64,000 bases of DNA from contig CAMPBT010000001.1 of assembly GCA_946641515.1 (NCBI GenBank), positions 62,001-126,000 of the forward strand, written 5' to 3'. Within the stretch, counting starts at the first letter, position 1; the number at the start of each line of letters is the position of its first letter. The position numbers and the translations under genes are program-made. Positions 29,501 to 38,045 of this stretch are shown here, piece by piece. The stretch comes from UBA3210 sp002363635. Its GTDB lineage: Bacteria; Bacillota_I; Bacilli_A; RFN20; CAG-449. Below the pieces are notes generated by a model, which was given only the letters and a program-made list of their open reading frames with translations, was not told where the DNA came from and made no database searches.

Positions 29501-29559
29501 TATACCGTATAGGGGTATATTTACATTTTTAATATATACCCCCACCCCGTATAATTCAA
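29501..29559 (-). promoter_or_regulatory. csoR-copA promoter with two CsoR operators
   Basis: On the minus strand: -35 TTGAAT (29559-29554), 17-bp spacer, -10 TATATT (29536-29531). Operator 2, TATACCCCCACCCCGTATA (29535-29553), fills the spacer. Operator 1, whose complement is TATACCCCTATACGGTATA (29501-29519), lies between the start site and the ribosome site. Both match the known CsoR box of C/G tracts in AT-rich palindromic flanks. Confidence 0.8.
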
Positions 29560-29626
29560 GATAAATAAAAATATTTAATAATGATTATCAAAATATATCT
29601 ATATATAATAATATCTAGGTGAGATT

Positions 29627-30301
29627 ATGATTAAAGCTTTATTAATGGACCTAGATAATACATTACTTGATTTTGACAAGTGTGAAGAATACGCGCTTAT
29701 CCCAGTATTAAAAAAATACGGGATAGAAGCAAATGAAGATAATAAGAAATATTATTCTAAAGTTAATCTATCTTATTGGAAGAAATTAGAAAAAAAGGAA
29801 ATTACTCGTGAACAAGTAATTACCTTAAGATGGGAAGAATTTCTTTCTCATTTTGGTTTAAAAGGAAACGGAAAAGAAATTAATAAGATTTATTTTGATT
29901 GTCTAAAAGAAGGTGGATATCCTTTAGAAGGTGCTATTGAATTTTTAAAAGCTGCTAGTAAGAAATATAAAATTTATATTATTTCTAATGGGATGAAAGA
30001 AGTTCAAGATAATAGAATTAAAGTAAGTGGTATAAGACCTTATTTAGATAAAATCTATATTTCTCAAGAATTAGATATGGTTAAACCAGATAAGAAATTC
30101 TTTGATTATGTATTAAATGATATAAATTTAAATAGAGAAGAATGTTTAGTTATTGGAGATTCTTTAACTAGTGATATTCAAGGTGCGATTAATTCTTCTA
30201 TTCCTTATATCTTATTTGATAGATATGATAAGAATAGAGATTTTAATGGACCTAGATGTACTAAGTTAGATGATCTAATGAATGTAATTAATAATTTATA
30301 A
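29627..30301 (+). CDS. HAD superfamily hydrolase (YjjG-like nucleotidase)
   Basis: 224 residues. HAD motifs: DLDNTLLDFD (I), ISNGM (II), KPDKKFFDY (III) and IGDSLTSDIQGA (IV). Length and the N-terminal motif fit the YjjG group of pyrimidine nucleotide phosphatases. The start has aggtgag upstream. The macrodomain gene follows after 23 bases and is probably co-transcribed. Confidence 0.85.
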   Translation: MIKALLMDLDNTLLDFDKCEEYALIPVLKKYGIEANEDNKKYYSKVNLSYWKKLEKKEITREQVITLRWEEFLSHFGLKGNGKEINKIYFDCLKEGGYPLEGAIEFLKAASKKYKIYIISNGMKEVQDNRIKVSGIRPYLDKIYISQELDMVKPDKKFFDYVLNDINLNREECLVIGDSLTSDIQGAINSSIPYILFDRYDKNRDFNGPRCTKLDDLMNVINNL

Positions 30302-30324
30302 TAAATAAAAAGGGAGATTTATTT

Positions 30325-31491
30325 ATGGGATATAGTATTAGAGCATTAGATATTACAGAGTTTAAATGCGATGCGATTTTAAATTCTCTTGGAGTGAGAA
30401 AAAGTGTAAATTCATATGGGTCCATTTGTAGAAGCATTGTTTCTATTGCAGGCTTTGAGTTAAAAAAAGATATTGCCTCTTATGAAGATAAAGCAAATCC
30501 TGGAAGAATATTTATTAGTAGTGGATATAATTTACCTGCTAAACATGTTATCCATGTGGTTACTCCATATTTTTCTAAAGATCCTCAATTGATAGCGTTA
30601 GAATATGTTTATAAATTAGCTTTAACTACTGCTAAAAAGAAAAACTTTAGGAAGATTGCCCTTCCCATTATTGGTACAGGATCGAATGGCTATCCTCGAG
30701 CATTTGTTATTAAAATGGTACATAAATTAGTTAAGGCATTCGTTGAATTATATCCAACTATGAATGTTACAATTTGTATGCCGCTAACTAATGTGAAAGA
30801 ATATGAAGAAAAATTTGATGAGAATGAATTACGTGCTTCAATCGAAAAATATTTTAAGAAGAACGAAAGCTTAAATATTAGAGAATTTGAATATGATGAA
30901 ACTTCTTTTAAAAAAATGGATAGTCATCCAATAGATTTTTTGTTAGATTATTCTGATTCTGAATTGCTTGAAGTTGAATATAGTGCAAAAAAAGGGATTT
31001 ATTCTTCTCCTAAAAAACATTTTTTAAATGAAATGGATGTACTTCTTGAAATTGGAAATAGAAATATAAAACTTGATTATGAAAAATATAATATCGATTC
31101 AATAGGATTGTATATTTCTTATTATTTAAAACAAAGGTATGAGAGAGAAGATACAATAAAAGTGGTTGAAAGACATGTTTATGATATTGTCGGTGGGGTA
31201 GAAAATAAATCATCTTTAAAGAGCAAACATGAAGATGCAAATAGAAGAAGTAATGTTACTACTTCAATGTTAATGAGATATATTCTTGCTCTTCATATGA
31301 CTATGGAAGAAGCTAATGATTTATTGTTATTTTGTGGTAAGGCTTTTTCACCTGTAAGTAAAGAAGATACTACATATAAAATTTTAATAGAAATGAAAAA
31401 GTATGATATTTATCAAGTTAATGATTTATGTGATAAAAAACAAATTAAAAGAATTTTTAATTATGATAAAACAAAAAATACTGCCAGCTAG
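30325..31491 (+). CDS. Divergent macrodomain protein with C-terminal helical domain
   Basis: 388 residues. Residues 1-165 are a macrodomain (IALPIIGTGSNGYPRAFVIKMV matches the ISTGxxGxP loop). The ADP-ribose contacts NAAN and GGGVD of canonical members are replaced by NSLGVRK and NSYGSICRS. The middle is unassigned. The C-terminal ~90 residues (SMLMRYILALHMTMEEANDL, then SKEDTTYKILIEMKKYDIYQVNDL) resemble the helical domain found at the end of several Firmicutes proteins, some with macrodomains. Possibly an ADP-ribose or RNA-linked sensor; the ligand is uncertain. Confidence 0.7.
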   Translation: MGYSIRALDITEFKCDAILNSLGVRKSVNSYGSICRSIVSIAGFELKKDIASYEDKANPGRIFISSGYNLPAKHVIHVVTPYFSKDPQLIALEYVYKLALTTAKKKNFRKIALPIIGTGSNGYPRAFVIKMVHKLVKAFVELYPTMNVTICMPLTNVKEYEEKFDENELRASIEKYFKKNESLNIREFEYDETSFKKMDSHPIDFLLDYSDSELLEVEYSAKKGIYSSPKKHFLNEMDVLLEIGNRNIKLDYEKYNIDSIGLYISYYLKQRYEREDTIKVVERHVYDIVGGVENKSSLKSKHEDANRRSNVTTSMLMRYILALHMTMEEANDLLLFCGKAFSPVSKEDTTYKILIEMKKYDIYQVNDLCDKKQIKRIFNYDKTKNTAS

Positions 31492-31516
31492 GACCTAAAA
31501 AGTTCTAGTTTTTTTG
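31488..31516 (+). terminator. Terminator after the macrodomain gene
   Basis: ctaggac/gttctag stem (one G-U) followed by seven T; it overlaps the stop codon. Confidence 0.7.
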
Positions 31517-31563
31517 TGCTTTAATGAATGTGTCAAAGGGATAGATAAATATTTCTATGACAG

Positions 31564-31665
31564 ATTACTTCAGGGTAATGAAGTAATAAAAATATTAAGG
31601 CACTAAGCATAGTTTTAATCTCCATATTTAATTCCTTTCTTTTCTTACTTTGTATCTTAGTGCCT
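31564..31665 (+). other. Structured leader of the Sel1-repeat gene
   Basis: Hairpin attacttc/gaagtaat (31564-31587), then a perfect 10-bp inverted repeat aggcactaag (31598-31607) and cttagtgcct (31656-31665) with a 48-base loop. The second arm ends about 15 bases before the ribosome site. The role is unknown. Confidence 0.5.
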
Positions 31666-31691
31666 CGATATATTAAAAAAGGAGAAAAACG

Positions 31692-32678
31692 ATGAAAAAT
31701 TTAAGATTAATTGGAATTGAACTTGCTGAAGAAGGTAAATACAATGAAGCAATTATTATGTTAAAGAAAGCTTATGATTACGGTGATTTTCCTGCTCTTA
31801 ATGATATCGGTGTTATTTTCGAAAAAAATGAAGAATACGAAAAAGCCTTTGAATGTTATATTGAATGTACAGAAAAAGGTATACCAGTATCTTTTTATAA
31901 TGTAGGTAATTTGTATGAAAAAGGATATGGTGTTAAACAAGATTATAAAAAAGCCTTTGAATATTATTTAGAATCCGCTAAAAGAAAGTATTGTAATGCG
32001 TTTGATAAAATTTCAACGTTTTATAACGAAGGAATATATGTAGAAAAGAATGATAAAAAAGCTTTTAAAATGGCTCTTAAAGGAACTAAATATGAAACTA
32101 AATATGTTTTTGATCCTGCATGTAATAACTCTGTTGGTTATTATTATCAGAAAGGTGTTGGGGTAAAAATGAATTTAAAAAAGAGTCTTAAATATTATGA
32201 AAAAGCTGCAAAACTTGGTAGTGCATTAGGAATGTATAACACAGGTTTAATTTATACATATAAACCATCGAGTGAAAAAAAGATTAATATAGGTATAAAC
32301 TATTTAATAAAGGCTGGTAAAAATAAATTTTACGATGCATATGGAGCATTAGCAAACTTGTATTTAGAAGGAAAGGTGGTACCTAAAGATATTGGTCTAG
32401 CAGAGTATTGGGTAAATAAAGGACTTGAAAATAGAAGTTGGGGTTCTTTGTTAACATATACAAAAATGTGCTTAAATGGCGAAAATTTAAGCAAGGAAAT
32501 TAAACTTGATGTAGCAGAACATGCAATTGCATTATATATCGCAAGATCAGATGAAGATTATACTTATTATTTAAAGCAATATAATCTTCTAAAGGAGGAA
32601 TATAGAAATGTTATTGATTGGGATGATATAGAACTTAATGCAGAATCTTATTTAAATAAAGATAGGAAAGTATGCTAA
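31692..32678 (+). CDS. Sel1-like (TPR) repeat protein
   Basis: 328 residues of about 36-residue Sel1 units, each with the pattern A-x2-G-x4-Y-x2-G-x-G-V-x2-D-x3-A (for example YEKGYGVKQDYKKAFEYYLE and YQKGVGVKMNLKKSLKYYEK). No signal peptide or membrane segment, so cytoplasmic. Such solenoids act as protein-binding scaffolds; no partner is evident. Aaaggag precedes the ATG. A second Sel1 protein lies at 47328. Confidence 0.85.
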   Translation: MKNLRLIGIELAEEGKYNEAIIMLKKAYDYGDFPALNDIGVIFEKNEEYEKAFECYIECTEKGIPVSFYNVGNLYEKGYGVKQDYKKAFEYYLESAKRKYCNAFDKISTFYNEGIYVEKNDKKAFKMALKGTKYETKYVFDPACNNSVGYYYQKGVGVKMNLKKSLKYYEKAAKLGSALGMYNTGLIYTYKPSSEKKINIGINYLIKAGKNKFYDAYGALANLYLEGKVVPKDIGLAEYWVNKGLENRSWGSLLTYTKMCLNGENLSKEIKLDVAEHAIALYIARSDEDYTYYLKQYNLLKEEYRNVIDWDDIELNAESYLNKDRKVC

Positions 32679-32768
32679 AAATACTTCCACCCTGGACCGT
32701 GAAAATTAAATCTAAATAATTGATAATTTAGATATAAGCAAAAGCAAAATTGCTGGAAGGAGAAAAAA

Positions 32769-33026
32769 ATGGAAAAATATACATTAAACCCAAATTTTAA
32801 AGGAACTAAAGAAGAAGCTGAAAGACAAATTGCGGAATACGAAGAAGTAACTAAGTGGCTAGAAGAGCACCCAGACTGTATTGATTATGATGATGCAATC
32901 GATGGATACGTAATTACTACAGAAGCTCCGGAATGTGTAATAAAGCGCATTAAAGAATTGAATGAAGCAGAGAGAAAAAGAAGAGAAAGAGTATTATTAT
33001 TAAAGGAGAAAGGAATATTAGAATAG
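32769..33026 (+). CDS. Small hypothetical protein (85 aa)
   Basis: A charged protein without Trp-rich or membrane segments: helix (EEAERQIAEYEEVTKWLEEH), an acidic DYDDAIDGYVITT strand region and a basic C-terminal helix (IKELNEAERKRRERVLLLKE). AAGGAG stands seven bases before the ATG. The canonical macrodomain gene starts 29 bases after its stop, so the two are probably co-transcribed. I do not recognise the family. Confidence 0.65.
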   Translation: MEKYTLNPNFKGTKEEAERQIAEYEEVTKWLEEHPDCIDYDDAIDGYVITTEAPECVIKRIKELNEAERKRRERVLLLKEKGILE

Positions 33027-33055
33027 TTATATACTAATATAGAAGGAGTAAAATT

Positions 33056-33580
33056 ATGGAAATAAAAGCAATTAAAATGGACATCACAAAAATTGGTGAA
33101 AAAGCAGATGCAATTGTTAATGCTGCAAATGAAAGCTTACTTGGCGGAGGAGGTGTTGATGGGGCAATCCATTACGCTGCAGGACCTGATTTATTAAAAG
33201 AATGCGAAAAATTACATGGTTGTAAACCAGGAGATGCTAAGGTAACAGGTGCATATAGACTTAAAAACAAAAGTATTATTCATACTGTTGGACCAAGATA
33301 TTATGAAGATCCTAATCCTGAAAAGACTTTAGAAAGTTGCTATAGAAAATGTTTATCTTTAGCAGATGAAATGGGGTATAAATCAATTGCTTTCCCATCC
33401 ATTTCAACAGGTATCTTTGGCTATCCTAAACATAAAGCTGCAAAAGTATGTGCAAAAGTATTATTAAGTTATAAGCCAGCAAACTTAAAATATGTTTATA
33501 TGTGTCTACTTTCTGATGAAGATGCAGAAATATATAATTCTGCATTTGAAGAAGAAAGAAACAAATTAAGTAATGATTAG
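33056..33580 (+). CDS. Macrodomain protein (O-acetyl-ADP-ribose deacetylase type)
   Basis: 174 residues, canonical YmdB/TTHA-type macrodomain: ADAIVNAANESLLGGGGVDG near the N-terminus, HTVGPRYY, and SISTGIFGYPKHKAAK. These enzymes hydrolyse O-acetyl-ADP-ribose and remove ADP-ribose from protein side chains. AAGGAG precedes the ATG. It shares a short operon with the 85-residue gene. Confidence 0.93.
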   Translation: MEIKAIKMDITKIGEKADAIVNAANESLLGGGGVDGAIHYAAGPDLLKECEKLHGCKPGDAKVTGAYRLKNKSIIHTVGPRYYEDPNPEKTLESCYRKCLSLADEMGYKSIAFPSISTGIFGYPKHKAAKVCAKVLLSYKPANLKYVYMCLLSDEDAEIYNSAFEEERNKLSND

Positions 33581-33605
33581 CTCTCTAATGAGAGCTTTTC
33601 TTTTT
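33579..33605 (+). terminator. Terminator after the macrodomain gene
   Basis: agctctc/gagagct stem with a four-base loop and a T-rich tail. Confidence 0.75.
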
Positions 33606-33620
33606 GGGCAGATAAATTAA

Positions 33621-33857
33621 TTACATAAACATAATGAAATAAATAGGATAATAAGTTATCTTGTTTTCTGTTTTAATTTCTCTAGAATTACTAAAAACGT
33701 AACCAATATTCATTTTATAATTTTCATTAGTTAATAGTTTTGGTAGTGCTCTAAAGTGTTTAAAATCTTTACCGGATTTAATTTCTAAAGGGAGAACATT
33801 TAATGAATCGTAATCATCGATTAAAAAGTCTACTTTTCCAACTTTTTTACTATGCAA
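33621..33857 (-). pseudogene. C-terminal remnant of an AAA/DUF4143 ATPase
   Basis: The frame encodes KVDFLIDDYDSLNVLPLEIK, then LLTNENYKMNIGYVFSNS and ITYYPIYFIMFM, the typical end of bacterial AAA ATPases with DUF4143 (nuclease-like PLEIKSGKD core). The ~330 upstream residues expected are absent, so it is a remnant. At its broken end the bases acttttccaac occur three times (33832-33842, 33865-33875, 33898-33907), matching the codons for V-G-K-V. Confidence 0.75.
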
Positions 33858-33995
33858 AATTTACACTTTTCCAACTTTTTAGAGGGGTAAAAAATACACT
33901 TTTCCAACCAGCAAAGAGTTTTGTAATTAATAATTTGATAATGAATATTCCTATATTTAGGTTATTTTATATATTTTGATAGAGAATAGAGAGTA

Positions 33996-34025
33996 CAAAA
34001 AAAGCACCTCATTACTGAGATGCTT
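33996..34025 (-). terminator. Terminator of rpsD
   Basis: On the minus strand agcatctca/tgaggtgct with loop gtaa and seven T. Confidence 0.8.
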
Positions 34026-34052
34026 ATATAGCTTTGTTCTGATACTTCAGAA

Positions 34053-34652
34053 TTATAACATTCTGTTGTAGTATTCAACGATTGCTGATTCGTCAATTGC
34101 TTTTGTTAATTCAGATCTTTCTGGTAATCTTACGAATGTACCTTCGAGTTTTTCTTTATCAACTGTTACGTATGCTGGAACGATTGTTGCTGCTTCTAAA
34201 GATGCTTTAACAACTGCTAAGCCTTTAACTGCGATGACTGAACCTGGTTTTACTAAGAATGAAGCAATGTTAACTTTCTTGCCGTTAACTGTAACGTGAC
34301 CGTGGTTAACTAATTGTCTTGCTGCTCTTCTTGTTGTAGCAAAGCCGAGTCTAAATACGACGTTATCAAGTCTTGATTCAAGTAACTGCATGAATGCTGT
34401 ACCTGTAACAACACCCTTCTGAGCTTTAGCAAGCATGAAGAATCTTCTGAATTGCTTTTCAGAAACACCGTATGTGAATCTTAATTTTTGTTTTTCAATT
34501 AACTGTTTGCCGTATTCTGATGGTTTTTTCTTTCTATCATTTCCGTGCTGGCCTGGACCATAAGGTCTCTTAGCTAATTCTTTTTCAGTACCGAGTACTG
34601 AGTAGCCTAATCTTCTAGACTGTTTCCATGATGGACCTGTGTATCTTGACAT
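34053..34652 (-). CDS. rpsD: 30S ribosomal protein S4
   Basis: 199 residues, full length: starts MSRYTGPSWKQSRRLGYSVL, with the S4 RNA-binding domain (SRLDNVVFRLGFATTRRAARQLVNHGHVTVNG) in the middle. It nucleates 30S assembly. It is monocistronic, as in many Bacilli, with its own promoter, long structured leader and terminator. AGGAG precedes the ATG. The N-terminus lacks the zinc-binding Cys residues seen in some S4 forms. Confidence 0.98.
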   Translation of the reverse strand: MSRYTGPSWKQSRRLGYSVLGTEKELAKRPYGPGQHGNDRKKKPSEYGKQLIEKQKLRFTYGVSEKQFRRFFMLAKAQKGVVTGTAFMQLLESRLDNVVFRLGFATTRRAARQLVNHGHVTVNGKKVNIASFLVKPGSVIAVKGLAVVKASLEAATIVPAYVTVDKEKLEGTFVRLPERSELTKAIDESAIVEYYNRML

Positions 34653-34699
34653 GTATTGATTTCTCCTTTCTTTTAATTCTAATTTAGAATCAATAAGCT

Positions 34700-34800
34700 T
34701 TTAGAGTATGAATTCCTAACCTCGGGTGAAAGTGCTTCGTCAGATTAGCTCGACTACTATTTTCGCATCTCATCGGACAGGTTAATATTCATATGCTAAT
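34700..34800 (-). ncRNA. Candidate S4 autoregulatory leader
   Basis: Between the rpsD promoter and its start, the minus-strand RNA folds with tatgaat/attcata (34793-34787 with 34713-34707) and aacct/aggtt (34783-34779 with 34722-34718) closing a branched domain of about 90 bases. S4 represses its own mRNA through such leaders in Bacilli. Assignment rests on position and fold, not on a recognised consensus. Confidence 0.55.
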
Positions 34801-34816
34801 TGCACATGCTTTTAAA

Positions 34817-34845
34817 TAATAATTTAAATAGGGGAGTTATGTCAA
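34817..34845 (-). promoter_or_regulatory. rpsD promoter
   Basis: Minus strand -35 TTGACA (34845-34840), 17-bp spacer, -10 TTATTA (34822-34817). Confidence 0.65.
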
Positions 34846-34898
34846 TAGTAATTTGCACAAAAGAAAAATATTTTGTGTATTTTTAATATTTGCAACAT

Positions 34899-34927
34899 AA
34901 AAAAGAAAAAGGAAGATAAATCTTCCT
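34899..34927 (-). terminator. Terminator of the EEP-family gene
   Basis: Minus strand aggaaga/tcttcct stem followed by a T-rich tail. Confidence 0.7.
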
Positions 34928-34936
34928 AATTCTAAA

Positions 34937-36196
34937 TTACATATTAAGTGTGAAGTTCATTCTTGCAGGATTATGATCTGAAAATTCAAAATCCCAATCA
35001 ATATTGTAATAATCTGTTACGGTAATATTGTCTGAACAAATAAATCCATCGATAACTACTGTGTAGTTAGATAAATATTCTTTTCCTTTAGAATTTGTTT
35101 TTTTAGTATATGGCATTTCTGCGGCACGACATGTAGGGACTTTAGTTACATTGTCTTGACCATACATTCCTGAAATTATAGAGAAGTGTTCAGGAATATC
35201 AGTAGGTAAGATTTCCGCTACCCAATCTGGATGTAGTTCATCTGATTCAAATTGGTCTGCTGAAGAACATAAATCGTGGTTAAAATCGCCTCCGACAATT
35301 ACGTAATTTCCTTTAGCATATTCTTCACTCATAAATGAAGTTAACATTTCTAATTGCTGTCTTCTAATTTTGCCACCTTCATCATATGCAGACATATGAG
35401 AATTGGCAAGAACTAGGTTTTTTCCGCTTGATAAGGTGATTCTAGAAACTGAGAAACATCTATCTAAATCAAAGAACTTAGTAGGGAATGATAAATCGAC
35501 AGGATATGATCTTCTTAAAGATGATGTTAATCCATATTTAGAGTAAGTAACTATACCTGCTTCTGTTTTACCAATAGGGTCATTAAAAGGATAAGCTAGA
35601 TATGCTGTATGGAAGTTAGAAGCATAGACTGAAGAATATGATGTTAAGGCATTATTAAATTCATCATATTGATTGATATGATAACATCTATCTGATTCTT
35701 TATCTACTTCTTGAAGGAAGACAAAATCAGTATTTTCTTCTTTTATTTTCTTAACTGAACCTGCAGTGTTTTTTGTCGCATGATCTTTATCTATAGCTTT
35801 AGCGTATTTACCAGTAATGACAGTTCCGTCTTTCATAGTTCCGACATCCATAAAGAAAGAATAGTCGTGGTCATACGCTCCAAAACCGACATTGTAAGTT
35901 AAAATTGATAATTCAGTGTTTTTATCAATATTTGAGGCATTTTTGATAGTGCCTGTACCTTTGATAATATCGTTAGTTAAATCTAGTTTATCTTCAATTC
36001 TATAAAACTGAGCAGAGACATAACCTACGTATCCTCCTACACCAAGTAATGCTAAAAGAAGGATCGATGATAAAGAAATACCGGTGACTATAGCAATTTT
36101 AGCACCTTTAGATTTTTCTTTAAATTTTTTTCTTTTCTTAGTAGGTTTATTCTCTTCTAATTGAGGATTAATATTATTATTTTCTTCTAGTTTCAT
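34937..36196 (-). CDS. Membrane-anchored endonuclease/exonuclease/phosphatase family hydrolase
   Basis: 419 residues from the ATG at 36196, chosen because taggag lies upstream; an ATG 21 bases earlier has none. A basic cytoplasmic tail and one membrane helix (about residues 36-58, IAIVTGISLSSILLLALLGV) precede an extracellular EEP domain with ILTYNVGFG, FVFLQEVD, NSHMSA, GGDFNHD and the final SDHNPARM. The fold hydrolyses phosphodiesters or sphingomyelin-like lipids in a metal-dependent way; which substrate cannot be told. Confidence 0.85.
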   Translation of the reverse strand: MKLEENNNINPQLEENKPTKKRKKFKEKSKGAKIAIVTGISLSSILLLALLGVGGYVGYVSAQFYRIEDKLDLTNDIIKGTGTIKNASNIDKNTELSILTYNVGFGAYDHDYSFFMDVGTMKDGTVITGKYAKAIDKDHATKNTAGSVKKIKEENTDFVFLQEVDKESDRCYHINQYDEFNNALTSYSSVYASNFHTAYLAYPFNDPIGKTEAGIVTYSKYGLTSSLRRSYPVDLSFPTKFFDLDRCFSVSRITLSSGKNLVLANSHMSAYDEGGKIRRQQLEMLTSFMSEEYAKGNYVIVGGDFNHDLCSSADQFESDELHPDWVAEILPTDIPEHFSIISGMYGQDNVTKVPTCRAAEMPYTKKTNSKGKEYLSNYTVVIDGFICSDNITVTDYYNIDWDFEFSDHNPARMNFTLNM

Positions 36197-36333
36197 ATTT
36201 TTATCTCCTAATTTCATTATAAATTATGTAAAAAGATTTGGGTAGATAGACAAATGTACCAAAATAAGTGCTCCTTTTCTTTTAAAATAAAAGAAATTAT
36301 TGTAAGATATATAGCAAGGGAGAATTTATTATT

Positions 36334-38043
36334 ATGGAACTATATGTTTTAATTGCGATAATTTCTGTTGCAGCAGTTGTCTTAATTGCGGGCTTTATTT
36401 TCTTTTACGTCTATGTCATTAGAAGAACACGTATTAAAAAAGCTTCTAGAGATTTAGAAAATCGTTATATTGATAAGCATTCAATGCTTGTTGAAGATTG
36501 TGAAGCGTTAATTAGAAAAATTGAATCTATTTCCGCTCAAAATATTGAGTATATTCAATATTACGAAACATTTTCTTCTCAATATCAGGATATTCTAACT
36601 AGCAATGATAGAAGTGCGTATGTTGCAATCTCTGGCTTAAAATCAACTATTGCAGAAAAGAAATATAAAGGAATTTCAAATCTCATTGCATCTACTAAAC
36701 AAGTAGTAGGAGATTTTGAAAGAAGAGTTAATGAACTTTATTCAACATTAGATTCTTTACTTAAAAAAGATGAAGAGTTCCACGAACAAGAAGTTACATT
36801 ACAAAGACTTTATAGAAATATCAAAGAAAAATATGTAAGTCATGAAGAAGAACTTGTCATCATGAAGAATTCTTTTGAAAAAGTCTTTGATAAGATTGAT
36901 GCATTATTTAAAGAATGTGAAGAATTAACTTCTGCTGCTAGATATGAAGAAAGCGATGCAAAGCTTCCTCTTATTAAGCAAGTTCTTGATCAATTAAATT
37001 CACAGATTGATTTAATCCCTTCATTATGTGTAAGAATTTCTTCAATTATTCCTAGCAAAATGGAAGAAGTTAAAGAAAAATTTGATGCTTTACAAGAACA
37101 AAACTATCCATTACATCACTTAAAAGTAATGTCTAGACTTGAATCTTATAAAGAAATCTTACAAGAAGATTATCGTAAAGTTTTATCTTTCAACTTTAAT
37201 GGAGTCAAACAAGATTTAGATGGAATTGATGAAGATATTATTTCTATCTTTAAATCATTTGATGAAGAAATCCAGGCTAAAACATATTTCGACGCTCATT
37301 CTGAAGTTATGTATGATGAAACATACGGACTTGAGAAAGAATTCATGAAGATTAAGAGAAAACTTCCAAAATATAAAGAAGTCTACTTAATCAAACAAAA
37401 ATATCTTGATCAAGTTGTTGAACTTGAAAAAGATATCGACAATGTCTCACATATTAAAAGAGACCTTGATACATTTATTCATTCATCAACTAAGCAACCA
37501 TTTACTTTCATCGTAAAGAGAATGGATGATATGCAAAATGAAATGAAGAGAATTAACGAAATCATTTCTGATTTTAATAGTTATTTAGATTCATTAAAGA
37601 CTGATTCTAATACTATCTATACTTCAATCTGCACATATTTCGTTAAGTTAAAGAACGCTCAAAGCGTAATTAGAGAAATGAATGTTCCTTCATTCACTGA
37701 TAGAGTTAAGACTAACTTCGATAGAAGTTATGCTTATCTTGAAGAAATTGGAGATATCATTAAGGTTCAACCTATTGATGTCCAAACAGCGTTAGATGAT
37801 TTAAGCTACGCTAAAGAATTAATTGAAAGCTTACTCAAAGATGTCGATGATGCTGCTTCTCAAAAGAAGTTAGCAGAAGAATCTATTGTTTATGCTAACC
37901 AATACCGTCAGTCATTCTTAGATGTCAAATTCGCCTTAAATTCAGCAGGTACTGCTTTCTTTGAAGGTGACTTTGTAAGAACTAGTGACCAGACTGTTAC
38001 AATCTTAAAAAAGATGAGACCAGAGGTTAAAGAAATTAAATAG
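36334..38043 (+). CDS. ezrA: Septation ring formation regulator EzrA
   Basis: 569 residues, the usual length. One N-terminal membrane helix (about residues 4-27) is followed by long coiled coils; there are no enzymatic motifs. EzrA tunes FtsZ ring formation at the division site in Firmicutes. The neighbour downstream is a cysteine desulfurase starting two bases after the stop, the same order as ezrA and its desulfurase neighbour in Bacillus, which supports the call. Confidence 0.88.
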   Translation: MELYVLIAIISVAAVVLIAGFIFFYVYVIRRTRIKKASRDLENRYIDKHSMLVEDCEALIRKIESISAQNIEYIQYYETFSSQYQDILTSNDRSAYVAISGLKSTIAEKKYKGISNLIASTKQVVGDFERRVNELYSTLDSLLKKDEEFHEQEVTLQRLYRNIKEKYVSHEEELVIMKNSFEKVFDKIDALFKECEELTSAARYEESDAKLPLIKQVLDQLNSQIDLIPSLCVRISSIIPSKMEEVKEKFDALQEQNYPLHHLKVMSRLESYKEILQEDYRKVLSFNFNGVKQDLDGIDEDIISIFKSFDEEIQAKTYFDAHSEVMYDETYGLEKEFMKIKRKLPKYKEVYLIKQKYLDQVVELEKDIDNVSHIKRDLDTFIHSSTKQPFTFIVKRMDDMQNEMKRINEIISDFNSYLDSLKTDSNTIYTSICTYFVKLKNAQSVIREMNVPSFTDRVKTNFDRSYAYLEEIGDIIKVQPIDVQTALDDLSYAKELIESLLKDVDDAASQKKLAEESIVYANQYRQSFLDVKFALNSAGTAFFEGDFVRTSDQTVTILKKMRPEVKEIK

Positions 38044-38045
38044 TT

